Shown: positions 19,641-28,832, counted from the stretch's first letter. The stretch is DNA of 64,000 bases from an uncultured Oceanospirillaceae bacterium (GCA_913057435.1 CAJXNY010000020.1:21549-85548), one strand, 5' to 3'. The notes: generated by a model not told the origin, from the sequence alone. Program-made: numbers and translations.

Positions 19641-19838
19641 TGATGTAACACCTCCGGACTGTGTACTACAGCGCTGTTAAAACAGTACTGTGCCTGGCCT
19701 TTAACGGGTAGCCAGAAGTAGCATAGACCGGGATTTCAGCTTTCGCCTGGCCGGGTTTTAAAAAATAATTATGTCGCGGCGTAAGGCTGAGATGCTTGTT
19801 TCAGGTGGGCTATTGGCAGATAGAAAGGTCATTCGGTT

Positions 19839-19865
19839 TGCCCGGTAACACTGGGTTACCGGGCA
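19839..19865. terminator. Strong hairpin downstream of the YciC-like gene
   Basis: Eleven-base arms TGCCCGGTAAC and GTTACCGGGCA are separated by five bases, 12 bases past the YciC-like stop. There is no T-run on either strand, so termination is possible but not certain. The rest of the 236-base gap holds the chemoreceptor remnant's upstream region. Confidence 0.45.
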
Positions 19866-19876
19866 GCGCGGGTGAC

Positions 19877-20554
19877 TCAGTTGTTGCTCTGTTCTTCACG
19901 CATGACGCAGTAAATACGAAAGCCAAAAACAGTAAACAGACTTTGAAACAGGCCGAATAACAGGTCGACTGGAATCGCCAGCAGGGCATTTTCAGGCTGG
20001 TCCAGCCCCAATAGCTGACTGAGGCCGACCTGCAACGTGACGGCGACGAAAAACAGGATCGACAGACCGCTGAGCAGAGGCCAGAACCAGGCAGGTGTGG
20101 TTTTCCAGCTGCTTTTCATCGCTTGCATACTGCTTTTGCCTTCCAGGATGCAGGCGTAATCGGCAAAGGCGAAACGGATCAGCAAGACAATGCCGGGGAT
20201 GATCAGCAGCATAAAGCCACTGGCAACTGCCATGCCAGTAAACACATAGACCAGCAACAGATGACGCCAGCGGCCCATGGCAACACTCAGACACTGGAAC
20301 ACGGACAGTGGCTTGTTATCCACCACCGAGCCCAGATAGGCGATAATCGCCCCTCGGTAGATTGGCATCAGCGTCAGATTCAGCAGATTGACCAGGGCCA
20401 GGTTCTGCAAGGTTTCCGGGTTCTGCAGTCCACCACTGCCGATAAACTGTGCCGCAATGGCAAACAGAAGCAGGAATGGCAGCTGGATCCGAATGATCAT
20501 CGCCAGGTTATTTTTGAAGAAGAACAGACTCTGGCGCAGGTACTCAAAAGTCAT
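19877..20554 (-). CDS. YciC-like inner membrane protein
   Basis: This 225-residue protein has about five or six membrane helices and resembles the YciC (UPF0259) and glycerophosphodiester phosphodiesterase membrane-domain families: an N-terminal amphipathic stretch (YLRQSLFFFKNNLAMII), then PIYRGAIIAYL, then FADYACILEGKSSMQAMKSSW. Members have no proven activity. YciC has been linked to outer-membrane lipid transport by some work, but that cannot be seen here. It is followed by rsmC on the same strand, upstream by 45 bases. Confidence 0.6.
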   Translation of the reverse strand: MTFEYLRQSLFFFKNNLAMIIRIQLPFLLLFAIAAQFIGSGGLQNPETLQNLALVNLLNLTLMPIYRGAIIAYLGSVVDNKPLSVFQCLSVAMGRWRHLLLVYVFTGMAVASGFMLLIIPGIVLLIRFAFADYACILEGKSSMQAMKSSWKTTPAWFWPLLSGLSILFFVAVTLQVGLSQLLGLDQPENALLAIPVDLLFGLFQSLFTVFGFRIYCVMREEQSNN

Positions 20555-20599
20555 CGATTATTACTCTTACCCATAATTGTGTTCATCCGGTGGCTGTTG

Positions 20600-21652
20600 T
20601 CAGCTGCGCAGTGGCTGGCGCAGGCGTACCAGTTTGAAATGGCCATTATCCGCGCAGGTGTCGATGGTTTTAAACCAGTGACGGGCTTTCTTTTCCAGCG
20701 CGATATGTTTATTTACCACAAAACAGGCACTACCCTGAGTAGAGAGTCGGGCAGCGGCGGCGGCCAGAAAACGGTCAGTCAGGCTATTTTCGACGTTGAA
20801 GCCGGTATGGAACGGCGGGTTGCAAATGATCAGATCAAAGGGGCCACTGATCCCTTCGGCGCAATTGGCGGCGACCACCTGACCGTTGATGTGCTGCTGT
20901 TCAAAATTCTGCTGGCAGCACCGGATGGCGGCGGCATTATTGTCGGTGGCGGTGATGTCACATTGTTGGATGCCCAGATAATGTGCCAGATGCAACGACA
21001 GGTAGCCATAGCCACAGCCCAGATCCAGACAGCGTTGTGGTTGCTGGCCATTGAGCAGGACATCGAGCTGTTCTATCAGAAACTGACTACCCTTATCGAC
21101 TTTGTTCCAGCCAAACAGCCCCGGCTTACTGCGAAAACTGAACTGCTCGTCGCTGACAGCATCACGCACGTTGGTGTAGTCAGAGTCATCCAGGGCTGGC
21201 CCCGGAGTTGTCGGGCGGGTCAGGCGGGCATGCCAGTAGTTGCGGTCGGCTTTATCGGCATTGCACTGACCACCAAACAGCGTCTTCGCTTTATCGATGT
21301 AGCTTTTTATGCCTTCACCTTTCTCACCCGCCAGCTCGAGCACACCTCCGGTTTTCAGTATCCGGCAGGCCTGATTGATGATGTGGTGCACCACCGGTTT
21401 TTCTTTGGAAACCCGGTAGATTACCCGGTCCAGGCTTTGATCGGCGAGGGTACTGAAATCAAAATCACTGAACTGGCTCTGCCAGCCTTGCTGGTTGAGC
21501 GCCTGATACAGATCCAGCCGGTTAGTCATCGCCTGCACACCGGTGGTGGATGACAACTGGGCCTGTAGCAGGTTTTCATCGGCAATCCAGAGGCTGTCGC
21601 CTTTAGCCTGCTTTAATGCCGGCAGAAGCAGGTTGAATGCAGTATCAGTCAT
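20600..21652 (-). CDS. rsmC: 16S rRNA m2G1207 methyltransferase
   Basis: The 350-residue protein has the two-domain layout of RsmC: a degenerate N-terminal methyltransferase-like domain, and a C-terminal SAM domain with LDLGCGYGYLS and the catalytic IICNPPFHTG. It methylates G1207 of 16S rRNA. Its start overlaps the rsuA stop (TGATG), so two small-subunit rRNA modification genes are coupled. Homologue RlmG is the alternative, but length and NPPFHTG favour RsmC. Confidence 0.85.
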   Translation of the reverse strand: MTDTAFNLLLPALKQAKGDSLWIADENLLQAQLSSTTGVQAMTNRLDLYQALNQQGWQSQFSDFDFSTLADQSLDRVIYRVSKEKPVVHHIINQACRILKTGGVLELAGEKGEGIKSYIDKAKTLFGGQCNADKADRNYWHARLTRPTTPGPALDDSDYTNVRDAVSDEQFSFRSKPGLFGWNKVDKGSQFLIEQLDVLLNGQQPQRCLDLGCGYGYLSLHLAHYLGIQQCDITATDNNAAAIRCCQQNFEQQHINGQVVAANCAEGISGPFDLIICNPPFHTGFNVENSLTDRFLAAAAARLSTQGSACFVVNKHIALEKKARHWFKTIDTCADNGHFKLVRLRQPLRS

Positions 21653-22341
21653 CAGATTGCAGCAACCTCATCGGCTGTCAGTTCACGGTATTCACCGGGC
21701 TCCAGTTCATCATCGAGCGTAATAAAGCCGATCTTTTCACGGTGCAAGCCAACAACTTTGTTGCCAATGGCGGCGAACATGCGTTTTACCTGGTGGTAAC
21801 GGCCTTCCTGCAGAGTGAGCAGTGCTTCATGGCTGGACAGAATTTCCAGTTCGGCGGGCAGGGTGGGTTTGAGCTCGCTGTTCAGCATCAGGCCCTGAGC
21901 GAAGGTGTCGATAGCGCTGCTAGAAATGGGGTCAGCGGTCACAACCCGGTAGCGTTTGCCAGTTTTGTGCTTGGGGGAGGTGACCCGGTGGGCCCATTTA
22001 CCGTCGCTGGTAATCAGCACCAGTCCGGTCGTGTCTACATCCAGCCGGCCGCAGATAGTCATCTCGTCGGCCCGGGGCAGTTCAATGAAATTCAGTACGC
22101 TGGGGTGGCTACCATCCTGGTTGGAGCAGACAAACCCTTCGGGTTTGTGCAGCATCAGGTAATAATCGCGGGGTGGCTCAACTGGAAAGCCATTGAGCAG
22201 GATATCGGCATCGTCTTTCACATGCAGGCCAATATTTTTGATGACTTCGTCGTCCAGAGTTATTTTCCCCGTGTGAATCAGACGGTGTACTTCTTTCCGG
22301 GACAGGCCGGTACTCTGGGCGAGGAATTTGTCTATGCGCAT
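21652..22341 (-). CDS. rsuA: 16S rRNA pseudouridine516 synthase
   Basis: The 229-residue protein has an N-terminal S4 RNA-binding domain (MRIDKFLAQSTGLSRKEVHRLI) and a RsuA-type catalytic domain with the nucleophilic Asp in GRLDVDTTGLVLIT. RsuA isomerises U516 of 16S rRNA. It lies upstream of and overlaps rsmC. The 208-base gap to its right contains the divergent promoters for this operon and the pterin-synthase-like gene. Confidence 0.9.
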   Translation of the reverse strand: MRIDKFLAQSTGLSRKEVHRLIHTGKITLDDEVIKNIGLHVKDDADILLNGFPVEPPRDYYLMLHKPEGFVCSNQDGSHPSVLNFIELPRADEMTICGRLDVDTTGLVLITSDGKWAHRVTSPKHKTGKRYRVVTADPISSSAIDTFAQGLMLNSELKPTLPAELEILSSHEALLTLQEGRYHQVKRMFAAIGNKVVGLHREKIGFITLDDELEPGEYRELTADEVAAI

Positions 22342-22549
22342 GCGGAATCCGATTTGAGGCCAGCTGGCCAGCTATAAAGAAAGGGTCAAAACTGGCTGGC
22401 ATTATACCTGAGCGCGCAGCAATTTCCCGGCTCCGAAGGGTGATATAACGACGGAAAATGCGTAGCTATTGGGCTACATATAGCGTCGCCGATATTCTAT
22501 AGTGTTCACTCGTTAAATTTTCCCATTAATACAGACGAAGTAGGCTACT

Positions 22550-23389
22550 GTGAAACTCTTTGTAGATAATCTGACCAATGTTGATTTTTCATACATGCAT
22601 CCACAGCGCGGCCTGCTGGGTGAGTCATGGCTGGTGCAGCTGGAACTCGATGGCAGTCTGAACGAGCAGGGAATGATCTGTGATTTCGGTACCGTTAAAA
22701 AAGCGGTGAAAAACTGGTTTGATGATGTGGTTGATCATAGTCTGGTTATACCGACGGCTATGGCGCGTATTGGTGTTGAACAGACTGGTGGGTATACCAC
22801 GATTGACTGGACCTATGAGGATGGTCAGCCGTTTCGCTGCTATTCCCCGGACCAGGCGATTACCCTTGCAGAGCTGGCGGAAGTGACAGAAGAGACGCTG
22901 GCACAATGGTGTCATGAGCAGATTCTGGCACTGTTCCCTGCAGAGTATGTGCAGGGTCTGTCGATCAGCTTCAAGCCGGAATTGGTTGCCGGAGAGTTTT
23001 ACCACTACAGCCACGGCCTGCAACAGCATGACGGTAACTGTCAGCGTATCGCCCATGGCCATCGCTCGACACTGGAAATTTATCTGGATGGCGCGCGAGA
23101 TATGGCGCTTGAACTGAAGTGGGCAGAAGTTCTGCGCGATATCTATATCGGTACTGAAGCGCACCTGACGGCAAGAGAAGGTGGCGTGCACCACTATGCC
23201 TATGAAGCACCGCAGGGTCACTTTGAACTGAGTCTGCCAGCAAGCCGTTGCTATGATATGGATACGGAAACCACAGTTGAGCTGATCGCCTGCCACCTGG
23301 CAGATAAGGTCAAAGCCACCCACCCGGACCAGTCGGTACGGGTGCGGGCCTTTGAGGGCGTGGGGAAAGGCGCGATTGCTGAGCGGTAA
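22550..23389 (+). CDS. Tandem-domain 6-carboxytetrahydropterin synthase-like protein
   Basis: At 279 residues this is twice the length of QueD. Two pterin-synthase-fold halves can be seen. The N-terminal half (1-75) has a DFGTVKKAVKNWFDD helix but its zinc ligands are gone (HPQRGLLGESW where HGH would be). The C-terminal half has His155, Cys164 and His169-Gly-His171, with CxxxxHGH spacing one residue longer than QueD's CxxxHGH. It may make 6-carboxytetrahydropterin for queuosine, but activity is unproven. A canonical QueD elsewhere in the genome would favour a different role. The gene stands alone with a GTG start beginning KLFVDNLTN. Confidence 0.75.
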   Translation: MKLFVDNLTNVDFSYMHPQRGLLGESWLVQLELDGSLNEQGMICDFGTVKKAVKNWFDDVVDHSLVIPTAMARIGVEQTGGYTTIDWTYEDGQPFRCYSPDQAITLAELAEVTEETLAQWCHEQILALFPAEYVQGLSISFKPELVAGEFYHYSHGLQQHDGNCQRIAHGHRSTLEIYLDGARDMALELKWAEVLRDIYIGTEAHLTAREGGVHHYAYEAPQGHFELSLPASRCYDMDTETTVELIACHLADKVKATHPDQSVRVRAFEGVGKGAIAER

Positions 23390-23400
23390 GCCTCTGTTGC

Positions 23401-23991
23401 TCAGCCTGCAACAGCCATGGGCTCGGCCTGTCTGGCCAGCCCTTTGAGCAGGCTGAAAACGCCCAGACAGGCGGAGTTAACTGACTGATCATCGTGCAGG
23501 GCGCGGCTGATAATAAAGCCGCCCTGTATGGCACTGACCACGGTCTCGGCCAGTATTACCGGATTGGCGTGGTTGTCCAGTTGCTCGGATTGCTGGGCCT
23601 GACTCAGGGTCATCGACATGTGCATCAGCAGGTGTTTGAAATAGCGGTCAATCGGTGCACGCAGCTCGTTATCACCGGTTGATGGGTCGGATACCAGCCG
23701 ACCAATCGGGCAGCCTTTTATACCGGTACGTGGTTGTAGCAGATACTGCTGAAATTTATTTAACCAGGGCAGGTCGCTGCCAAATATCAGATCAAAGTCT
23801 GCAATCAGCTCATCCACCTGAACATTCATCGCTTCAATCGCAAGCGCTTTTTTCCCTTTGAAATGGTGATAAAAGCTGCCCTTTCCTGCGCCACAGTGGT
23901 CCAGCACCTGATTGGGGCTGGTGGCATCATAGCCGCGTAACCACAGCAGCTCCTTCATACTGTCAATTAATGCCTGGCGAGTAGCGTTCAT
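23401..23991 (-). CDS. TetR-family transcriptional regulator
   Basis: This 196-residue repressor has an N-terminal helix-turn-helix (YDATSPNQVLDHCGAGKGSFYHHFKGKKAL) and a ligand-binding helical domain with KGCPIGRL, a feature of the NemR/AcuR-like branch. It follows the TSUP permease gene on the same strand by 149 bases, so it may control that gene. Ligand is unknown. Confidence 0.85.
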   Translation of the reverse strand: MNATRQALIDSMKELLWLRGYDATSPNQVLDHCGAGKGSFYHHFKGKKALAIEAMNVQVDELIADFDLIFGSDLPWLNKFQQYLLQPRTGIKGCPIGRLVSDPSTGDNELRAPIDRYFKHLLMHMSMTLSQAQQSEQLDNHANPVILAETVVSAIQGGFIISRALHDDQSVNSACLGVFSLLKGLARQAEPMAVAG

Positions 23992-24140
23992 ACAGGTTCC
24001 TTCTGTTTGTCCATGCTGTTATGGCCGGCTGGAGCCGTGCTTGCTGGCCGGTCCATCTTGGGTGCCTACCGGTTGGTTCAGGCTAAGTGTAGATGTTAAT
24101 TTTTATTTTGCCGTTATGGCATGCTGCATTAGCGAAAAAA

Positions 24141-24881
24141 CTAACCTGAGGCAAAGGATTGGTGGATACCGTCGTAGATAACCAGCACCGCCGACAGGCT
24201 GGATACTGTTAGCAGTGCAGTACGGGCAGAACTCATATTAAGTCGTCTCTCCATGAGCCGGGCCAATGCCCAGCCCAGGAAAACCCCCGGTAGCATTTTC
24301 AAACTGAGTATCAGGCTGTATTGATCAATTCCCCCTTGTAGCGCTAGCACAACAATAGAACCAGGCGTCCCGATCAGGAAAAAAGCGGCGATCTCATTAC
24401 GTGCAGTATGGCGAGGTTCATGCTGATAGATCAGCGCCATGGGTGGCCCACCCACCGAGGTGGCGGTCCCGATTGCGCCAGAGATAAAGCCGCTGATGGC
24501 CAGACTGGTAGGGCTGACCCGCAGGGTAAAGCTGCGCAGGCTGAGGATGACTGCCAGTAGAATCGCGCTGCCAAATAGCAGGCTGAGCGTTGCCTGAGGG
24601 ATAACGAGTAATAACCAGGCCCCCAGCCAGGCGCCGGGCAGGCGGGCAATAATGGCGGGCATCACCCGTCGCCATGGCAAATTCTGTCGTTGCTGCAGCA
24701 CGATAATCAACGACAGCATAAAACCGGTGATCAGAATGGGGGCGGGCACATAGGCTGGGTCCAGCAGGTAGAGCAGGGGGGCGGCAACCAGGCCAAAGCC
24801 GATGCCGATAATTGCTTGCAGGGCGATACCGGTGGTGACAATCAGTAAGGCAAGCAGGTCGAACAGAGTGTAAGACAGCAC
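24141..24881 (-). CDS. TSUP (TauE/SafE) family permease
   Basis: The 246-residue membrane protein has about eight helices. The first half contains IIGIGFGLVAAPLLYLLDP and the second ISGAIGTATSVGGPPMALIYQ, matching the doubled TSUP signature. It probably exports or imports a small organic or sulfur anion. It is followed by the TetR gene. It differs clearly in sequence from the TSUP protein at 11796-12569, so the two are not a recent duplication. Confidence 0.8.
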   Translation of the reverse strand: MLSYTLFDLLALLIVTTGIALQAIIGIGFGLVAAPLLYLLDPAYVPAPILITGFMLSLIIVLQQRQNLPWRRVMPAIIARLPGAWLGAWLLLVIPQATLSLLFGSAILLAVILSLRSFTLRVSPTSLAISGFISGAIGTATSVGGPPMALIYQHEPRHTARNEIAAFFLIGTPGSIVVLALQGGIDQYSLILSLKMLPGVFLGWALARLMERRLNMSSARTALLTVSSLSAVLVIYDGIHQSFASG

Positions 24882-24984
24882 GGTGGTTATCCTGGGTGTC
24901 GAGCTGGGAAAGGGAGCGGCGCAGTATGGAGTATTCTGCTGGCCGATGGTACGGCAGAGGGAGACTTGAGGGTGGCAGGAGAAC

Positions 24985-25016
24985 GAAAAAAAGGGGCCGC
25001 GAAGTCATGGCCCCAT
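24985..25016 (-). terminator. Rho-independent terminator of the leftward catabolic arm
   Basis: Stem ggggcc/ggcccc (24993-24998 and 25009-25014) is followed on the minus strand by seven Ts. It lies about 70 bases after the stop of the DUF3726-like gene. Confidence 0.85.
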
Positions 25017-25084
25017 AAAAGTCGGTTAGACCGGCTGGATGGCGTACAGGTACACAACGAACCTGCGCGCCGGGGTTTGTTGCG

Positions 25085-25834
25085 TTAGCGGCCGCCTGCG
25101 CCCTGGCGGGACTGGTCGCTATTCTCAACCAGAATGCCTTCACCGATGCGGTTGATCTCGGCCCACAGGGCGTCGTCAATCTCGATACCGTTATCCACGC
25201 TGTGCTCTTTGTTTTCCGCCACCTGGGCCGCGCTGACGTAGCGGGCATTACGGTTGCCGGACGAACGTTGCAAAGAGCTGGTCAGATCAACACGGGAGCT
25301 GCAGATAATGGTCAGTGCCTGTTTGTCGTCTTCACTGGCGGCCAGGGTGGTGGTTGCACCACTGTAGCTTGGGTAACGATCACCGGCTTTGATGGCTGCC
25401 GTGTGTTCGGTCACGGTCTGGCTGCCATTCTGCCAGTAGGCAGCAATGCTGATGCCGCGACGCCCGCAGTCAGTCAGTGCTTTGAGGATGAACATGCGGT
25501 TGTGACAGTTATGGACGGTCACGGTCGCAATACCCACTTCCAGGGCTTTGGCGTGGGCCAGATCAACGGAGGCAGCGATACAGTTCAGGGCGCTGCGGCC
25601 ATTGCTGTCGATAATTGCTGAGGTGCTGTCTTCGTAGACCACAGTACTCAGCGGCTTCTCACGATCTTCAGCGATGTAGGGCAGTGCGCGCTGCAGTTCG
25701 CCCAGACCATTGAGACCGTGTTTTTCCAGCCACAGGATCATATTGGCGGCATCTTCATAGTTACCGACAAAGTAACCGCTGGCTTCAAAGCAGCGACGCA
25801 GCGCAGCTTTCAGTTCATTCATTGAAATGTTCAT
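25085..25834 (-). CDS. DUF3726-like protein of unknown function
   Basis: This 249-residue soluble protein has an N-terminal helical section (MNELKAALRRCFEASGYFVGNYEDAANMILWLEKHG) that resembles the start of malate/L-lactate dehydrogenase-type proteins, although no catalytic site of that family is evident. The middle has SRSALNCIAASVDLAHAKALE-like helices and VTVHNCHNRMFIL. I recall it as a DUF3726-type sequence and cannot give a function. The start has an aggag Shine-Dalgarno and overlaps the stop of the 574-residue gene (ATGA), so the two proteins are probably made in step and may act together. Confidence 0.6.
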   Translation of the reverse strand: MNISMNELKAALRRCFEASGYFVGNYEDAANMILWLEKHGLNGLGELQRALPYIAEDREKPLSTVVYEDSTSAIIDSNGRSALNCIAASVDLAHAKALEVGIATVTVHNCHNRMFILKALTDCGRRGISIAAYWQNGSQTVTEHTAAIKAGDRYPSYSGATTTLAASEDDKQALTIICSSRVDLTSSLQRSSGNRNARYVSAAQVAENKEHSVDNGIEIDDALWAEINRIGEGILVENSDQSRQGAGGR

Positions 25835-27555
25835 TTGCTCTCTCCTGTCTGCTGTGGCGCTAGTGGCATAAACCAGTCGTCATTGAAGGTTTTGCCAATA
25901 TCTTCCAGTAGGGGGGCACCCTGGAACATGGTGTTACGTACCCACAGGCGGGAGCGAGGGTCGAATTTGCTGACGCCGAAGAAAGCCAGTTTGGCACGCA
26001 GCAGGTGCATTGGCAGGACGTCACGGTGCAGCAGGTTGGCCTGAATATCACCGTAGATACAGCGGTTCATGCTCTGGATACGACGCACGATACCGCGCAG
26101 TTTTGGTCGGGCAACCATGAAACGGGCGGTACTGTGATCCGGGTTCTGGGCCACGTATTCGCTCAGCTGGTCGTAGCATTTGCGGACGGCATAGCCGACA
26201 CCCAGTGCCATCTGCTTTTCTTTGCCGTCTTCATCGGTGGTGTTACCCAGCCGTGGCTCCATTTTTTCTTCGGAGCGGTACCAGAAGATCTCACGGGCGC
26301 CATCAGCACCGAAGTCCAGCGCCAGTGCCCAGTCGTAACGTTGCTCAATCACTTCTTTGAGCTGCTGTACCGGCATCAGTGGATCCAGGTCCAGGAATTC
26401 TTCGGCCGCGCAGTAATCTTCCAGATCGTTAACCAGCTCCGGATACAGTTCCAGCAGGATGGACACCAGCAGTTCCTGGCCCTGCAAGGAGCAGTTCTGC
26501 TCGCTCCAGCGGATCAGGCTGTCCCAGTTCTCGATACCCTCAACAGCCAGCTGCTGCAGGGCTGCCAGGTCTTTCAGCACCTGCTGATTGTTGGCGCTCT
26601 GCCAGTCATCTTCAGTGATGATCTCGCTGGTGTGAGCGGTACTGCGCTCAATCAGTTCGATCAGGTGCTGCTGGACGCGGTTGTCAATGTTGCCCAGCAC
26701 GCGGATACGCGCCAGTGCCAGTTCGCGCATTTCTACCCACTGGTTGATCAGCAGTGGGTGGTTGATCAGGTACGGTGCCATGCCCAGCCCGGTGGAGTTA
26801 CCGATACCGAAGTAGCGCTTGATCTCCGGCTGCATCGGCTTGTAGCTGTCCGGTGCTTTGTGGCGAGCAATGTGCTCAGCCTGCATCAGGCTGAAGTTGC
26901 GCAACATAAAGCAGACAAACATTTCGGCGGAGAACGGGCGGGCAAAGTCTGGCCAGCGCGCCTGAACTTTTTCCCAGTCAGCCATACCCAGCTTGCCGCT
27001 GCCGTAAACGGCGGTGGTACGGTACAGGTAACCGACTTCGGCAATTTTCTGCACATCAGGCTGTGCGCCGTTAGCCAGCTGGTTGACCACGTAATTAAAG
27101 TTACGGGCGCTGCGGTTGGCACGGGACAGCACGAAGACACGGGAGTCTACCCGGCCAGCTTCCTGTTTTGGTACGTTCTGGCGTAGTTTTTCCAGGTAGA
27201 TATCATCTACCTGGCCATCTACCAGCGCCATGGTCAGATCCCATTTCGTCGCGATGACGCGGTCGTTACGCTCTTCCGGTGCCAGATAGTCGGAGAACAG
27301 GACGAAGCTGAACAGGCCGTCGGGCGCTTTCACTTCGTAAACAACGGTGCCGTAGCCATCCGGGTCCAGCTCAAACCGGGCCGGTTCAATCTGCCAGCGT
27401 TCACGCATGATTTTACGTACCAGGGTACGCATAAAACTCAGGCGGCTCTGATGCATGGCACCCAGACGTTCCAGATCCATGACCTGGTTGGCGGGGCGCA
27501 GCGGCAGGGCATTGTCACCTCGCAAAGAGGTGTTAATGGCTGCAGGCGTGGTCAT
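25831..27555 (-). CDS. Unassigned 574-residue protein of the catabolic locus
   Basis: I do not recognise this protein. It looks soluble and cytoplasmic: no signal peptide, no membrane helix, no Walker motif, no obvious cofactor motif. Segments that look constrained include LDPDGYGTVVYEVKAPDG, FVLSRANRSARNFNYVVNQ, FGIGNSTGLGMAPYLINHP and WYRSEEKMEPR. The ATG at 27555 was chosen because it has gagga seven bases upstream; an open frame continues ten codons further. It is translationally coupled to the DUF3726-like gene. A 235-base leader with two hairpins and a LysR-type dyad precedes it. Base composition is like its neighbours, so recent transfer is not evident. Confidence 0.75.
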   Translation of the reverse strand: MTTPAAINTSLRGDNALPLRPANQVMDLERLGAMHQSRLSFMRTLVRKIMRERWQIEPARFELDPDGYGTVVYEVKAPDGLFSFVLFSDYLAPEERNDRVIATKWDLTMALVDGQVDDIYLEKLRQNVPKQEAGRVDSRVFVLSRANRSARNFNYVVNQLANGAQPDVQKIAEVGYLYRTTAVYGSGKLGMADWEKVQARWPDFARPFSAEMFVCFMLRNFSLMQAEHIARHKAPDSYKPMQPEIKRYFGIGNSTGLGMAPYLINHPLLINQWVEMRELALARIRVLGNIDNRVQQHLIELIERSTAHTSEIITEDDWQSANNQQVLKDLAALQQLAVEGIENWDSLIRWSEQNCSLQGQELLVSILLELYPELVNDLEDYCAAEEFLDLDPLMPVQQLKEVIEQRYDWALALDFGADGAREIFWYRSEEKMEPRLGNTTDEDGKEKQMALGVGYAVRKCYDQLSEYVAQNPDHSTARFMVARPKLRGIVRRIQSMNRCIYGDIQANLLHRDVLPMHLLRAKLAFFGVSKFDPRSRLWVRNTMFQGAPLLEDIGKTFNDDWFMPLAPQQTGESK

Positions 27556-27633
27556 TGTTATTGTCCTCATTAATATACGACACATCGGGAATTATTGGCC
27601 GGGGTCTGTTTCCGGTCACAGCATAGATGTGGT

Positions 27634-27736
27634 CGAAGCCATCAGGCACCGATCCTCTGCTGGCTTCGGTTGTCATTGTTGTGCAGAGGGGCCATCACCG
27701 CCATTTGAATGTTTGCTCAAAACACGGCAGTGATGG
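27634..27736 (-). promoter_or_regulatory. Two hairpins in the leader of the 574-residue gene
   Basis: The 382-base stretch 27556-27937 has no gene. Within it are two inverted repeats: CGAAGCCA...TGGCTTCG (27634-27641 and 27661-27668) and CCATCAC-cGCC...GGCa-GTGATGG (27692-27702 and 27726-27736). Both lie between the LysR-type dyad and the start codon, so they would form in the leader RNA if transcription starts near the dyad. Neither is followed by a T-run. They may be RNA structures or further operators. Confidence 0.45.
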
Positions 27737-27789
27737 GGTCATCATGGGTTAAAGAGGTGAAAGCACTCAAATCAAAAGGTCATATCGGC

Positions 27790-27808
27790 TGATAAGTCGT
27801 TCTTATCA
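27790..27808. promoter_or_regulatory. LysR-type operator, copy 1
   Basis: A perfect dyad TGATAAG-TCGTT-CTTATCA contains the T-N11-A core TAAGTCGTTCTTA typical of LysR sites. It lies upstream of the 574-residue gene, downstream of the LysR gene's stop. The same core recurs at 28833-28847. Confidence 0.65.
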
Positions 27809-27937
27809 AATGGGTGCAACCTATTATTTTTTCTGTGCATGCGGCCGAATCAGGCCGATAAAGCTGCTGTTAATAAGTGTGGCCTGGATCAATAAAACCG
27901 TCATTTGACCGGTGCAGAACAGAGGGTATGGCGGTAC

Positions 27938-28831
27938 TCAGTTCTGACTGCTGGCCAGAATAAAGTCGATCATCGCCTGGGCGGGTGGGCTCAGTGATTT
28001 ATTGTTGAGTTGCACAATGCCGATATGGCGAGTAACGGTGGGGCTTTCCAGTGGGATAAAGCGTAGCTTGTTGCTGTCTTTGGGAAAGGCGTACCAGGGC
28101 AGGGTAGTGATACCGATACCGGCCTCAAGCATGGCGATCAGCGAGATCATATTGGAAATATAAAATTGTGAGTCGCCCAGCAGCGGGCTGGCTTCGCTGT
28201 CTTCCAGTAATCGTGAGGTACCGTTGCTGATCAGCCGGTGCTGACGCAGTTCGCGCCAATGCAGCTGTTCTTTATCTGCCAGCGGGTGGTCACAGGGGCA
28301 AACGACACCAATCTGATCTTCCCATATAGAGGTGAAGGTTTTGTCGCTGTGTTCATGAGCGTGGAACAGGTGGCTGATGCCAAAGTCGACCTGCTGGTTT
28401 TCGACCATCTTTAATACGGCATCAGAATTATCGTCAAAACAGCTGACATGCAGGTCCGGGGTGTTGGCGACAAAACGCAGTAACAGCTCGGGCAACACCT
28501 GGCTGGCAATCGACGGCACAGAGGCAAGGCGCAGGTGGCCGGTTTTATGTTCGGCCAGCAGAGCCATGTCCTGGGCGATTCGATCGTGGTGGGCGATCAG
28601 CTCTTTGGCTTTGGGGATGAAATGTTTTCCGAAGGGCGTCAGCTCGGTCTTCGCTGTGCGGCTGTTGCGTTTCTCAAATAATGACTCGCCCAGCTTATTT
28701 TCCAGGTCCTTGATCGACAGTGATATAGCCGGCTGGGTACGGTGGGCCTTCTCTGCCGCGGCATGAAATCCTTTTAATTCAGCGACCCAGACAAAGTGGC
28801 GCAGTTGCGCAATTTTCAATTCCGGCAGCAC
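27938..28831 (-). CDS. LysR-type regulator of the catabolic locus
   Basis: This is a 297-residue LysR protein with a full winged helix (LRHFVWVAELKGFHAAAEKAHRTQPAISLSIKDLE) and substrate-binding domain. The start is a GTG at 28831 without a clear Shine-Dalgarno; TTG codons lie near, so the first residues are uncertain. Divergent from the aldehyde dehydrogenase gene by 95 bases. The dyad ATAAG-N5-CTTAT touches its own start, implying autoregulation, and a second copy sits before the other arm. The inducer is presumably the transported substrate or a breakdown product. Confidence 0.85.
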   Translation of the reverse strand: MLPELKIAQLRHFVWVAELKGFHAAAEKAHRTQPAISLSIKDLENKLGESLFEKRNSRTAKTELTPFGKHFIPKAKELIAHHDRIAQDMALLAEHKTGHLRLASVPSIASQVLPELLLRFVANTPDLHVSCFDDNSDAVLKMVENQQVDFGISHLFHAHEHSDKTFTSIWEDQIGVVCPCDHPLADKEQLHWRELRQHRLISNGTSRLLEDSEASPLLGDSQFYISNMISLIAMLEAGIGITTLPWYAFPKDSNKLRFIPLESPTVTRHIGIVQLNNKSLSPPAQAMIDFILASSQN

Positions 28832-28832
28832 A

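Noticed and set aside
20123..21553. A 476-codon open frame on the plus strand opposite the YciC-like and rsmC genes
   Set aside because: It lies wholly antisense to two well-supported genes, has low-complexity His/Gln-rich sequence and no family motif. It is a shadow of codon bias.
26005..27186. A 393-codon plus-strand frame opposite the 574-residue gene
   Set aside because: The minus-strand gene has a Shine-Dalgarno, coupling to its neighbour and balanced composition. The plus frame has none of these.
27842..27858. CGGCC-N-GGCCG hairpin after the LysR stop as a terminator
   Set aside because: On the minus strand it is followed by an A-run rather than Ts, so it does not fit a terminator.
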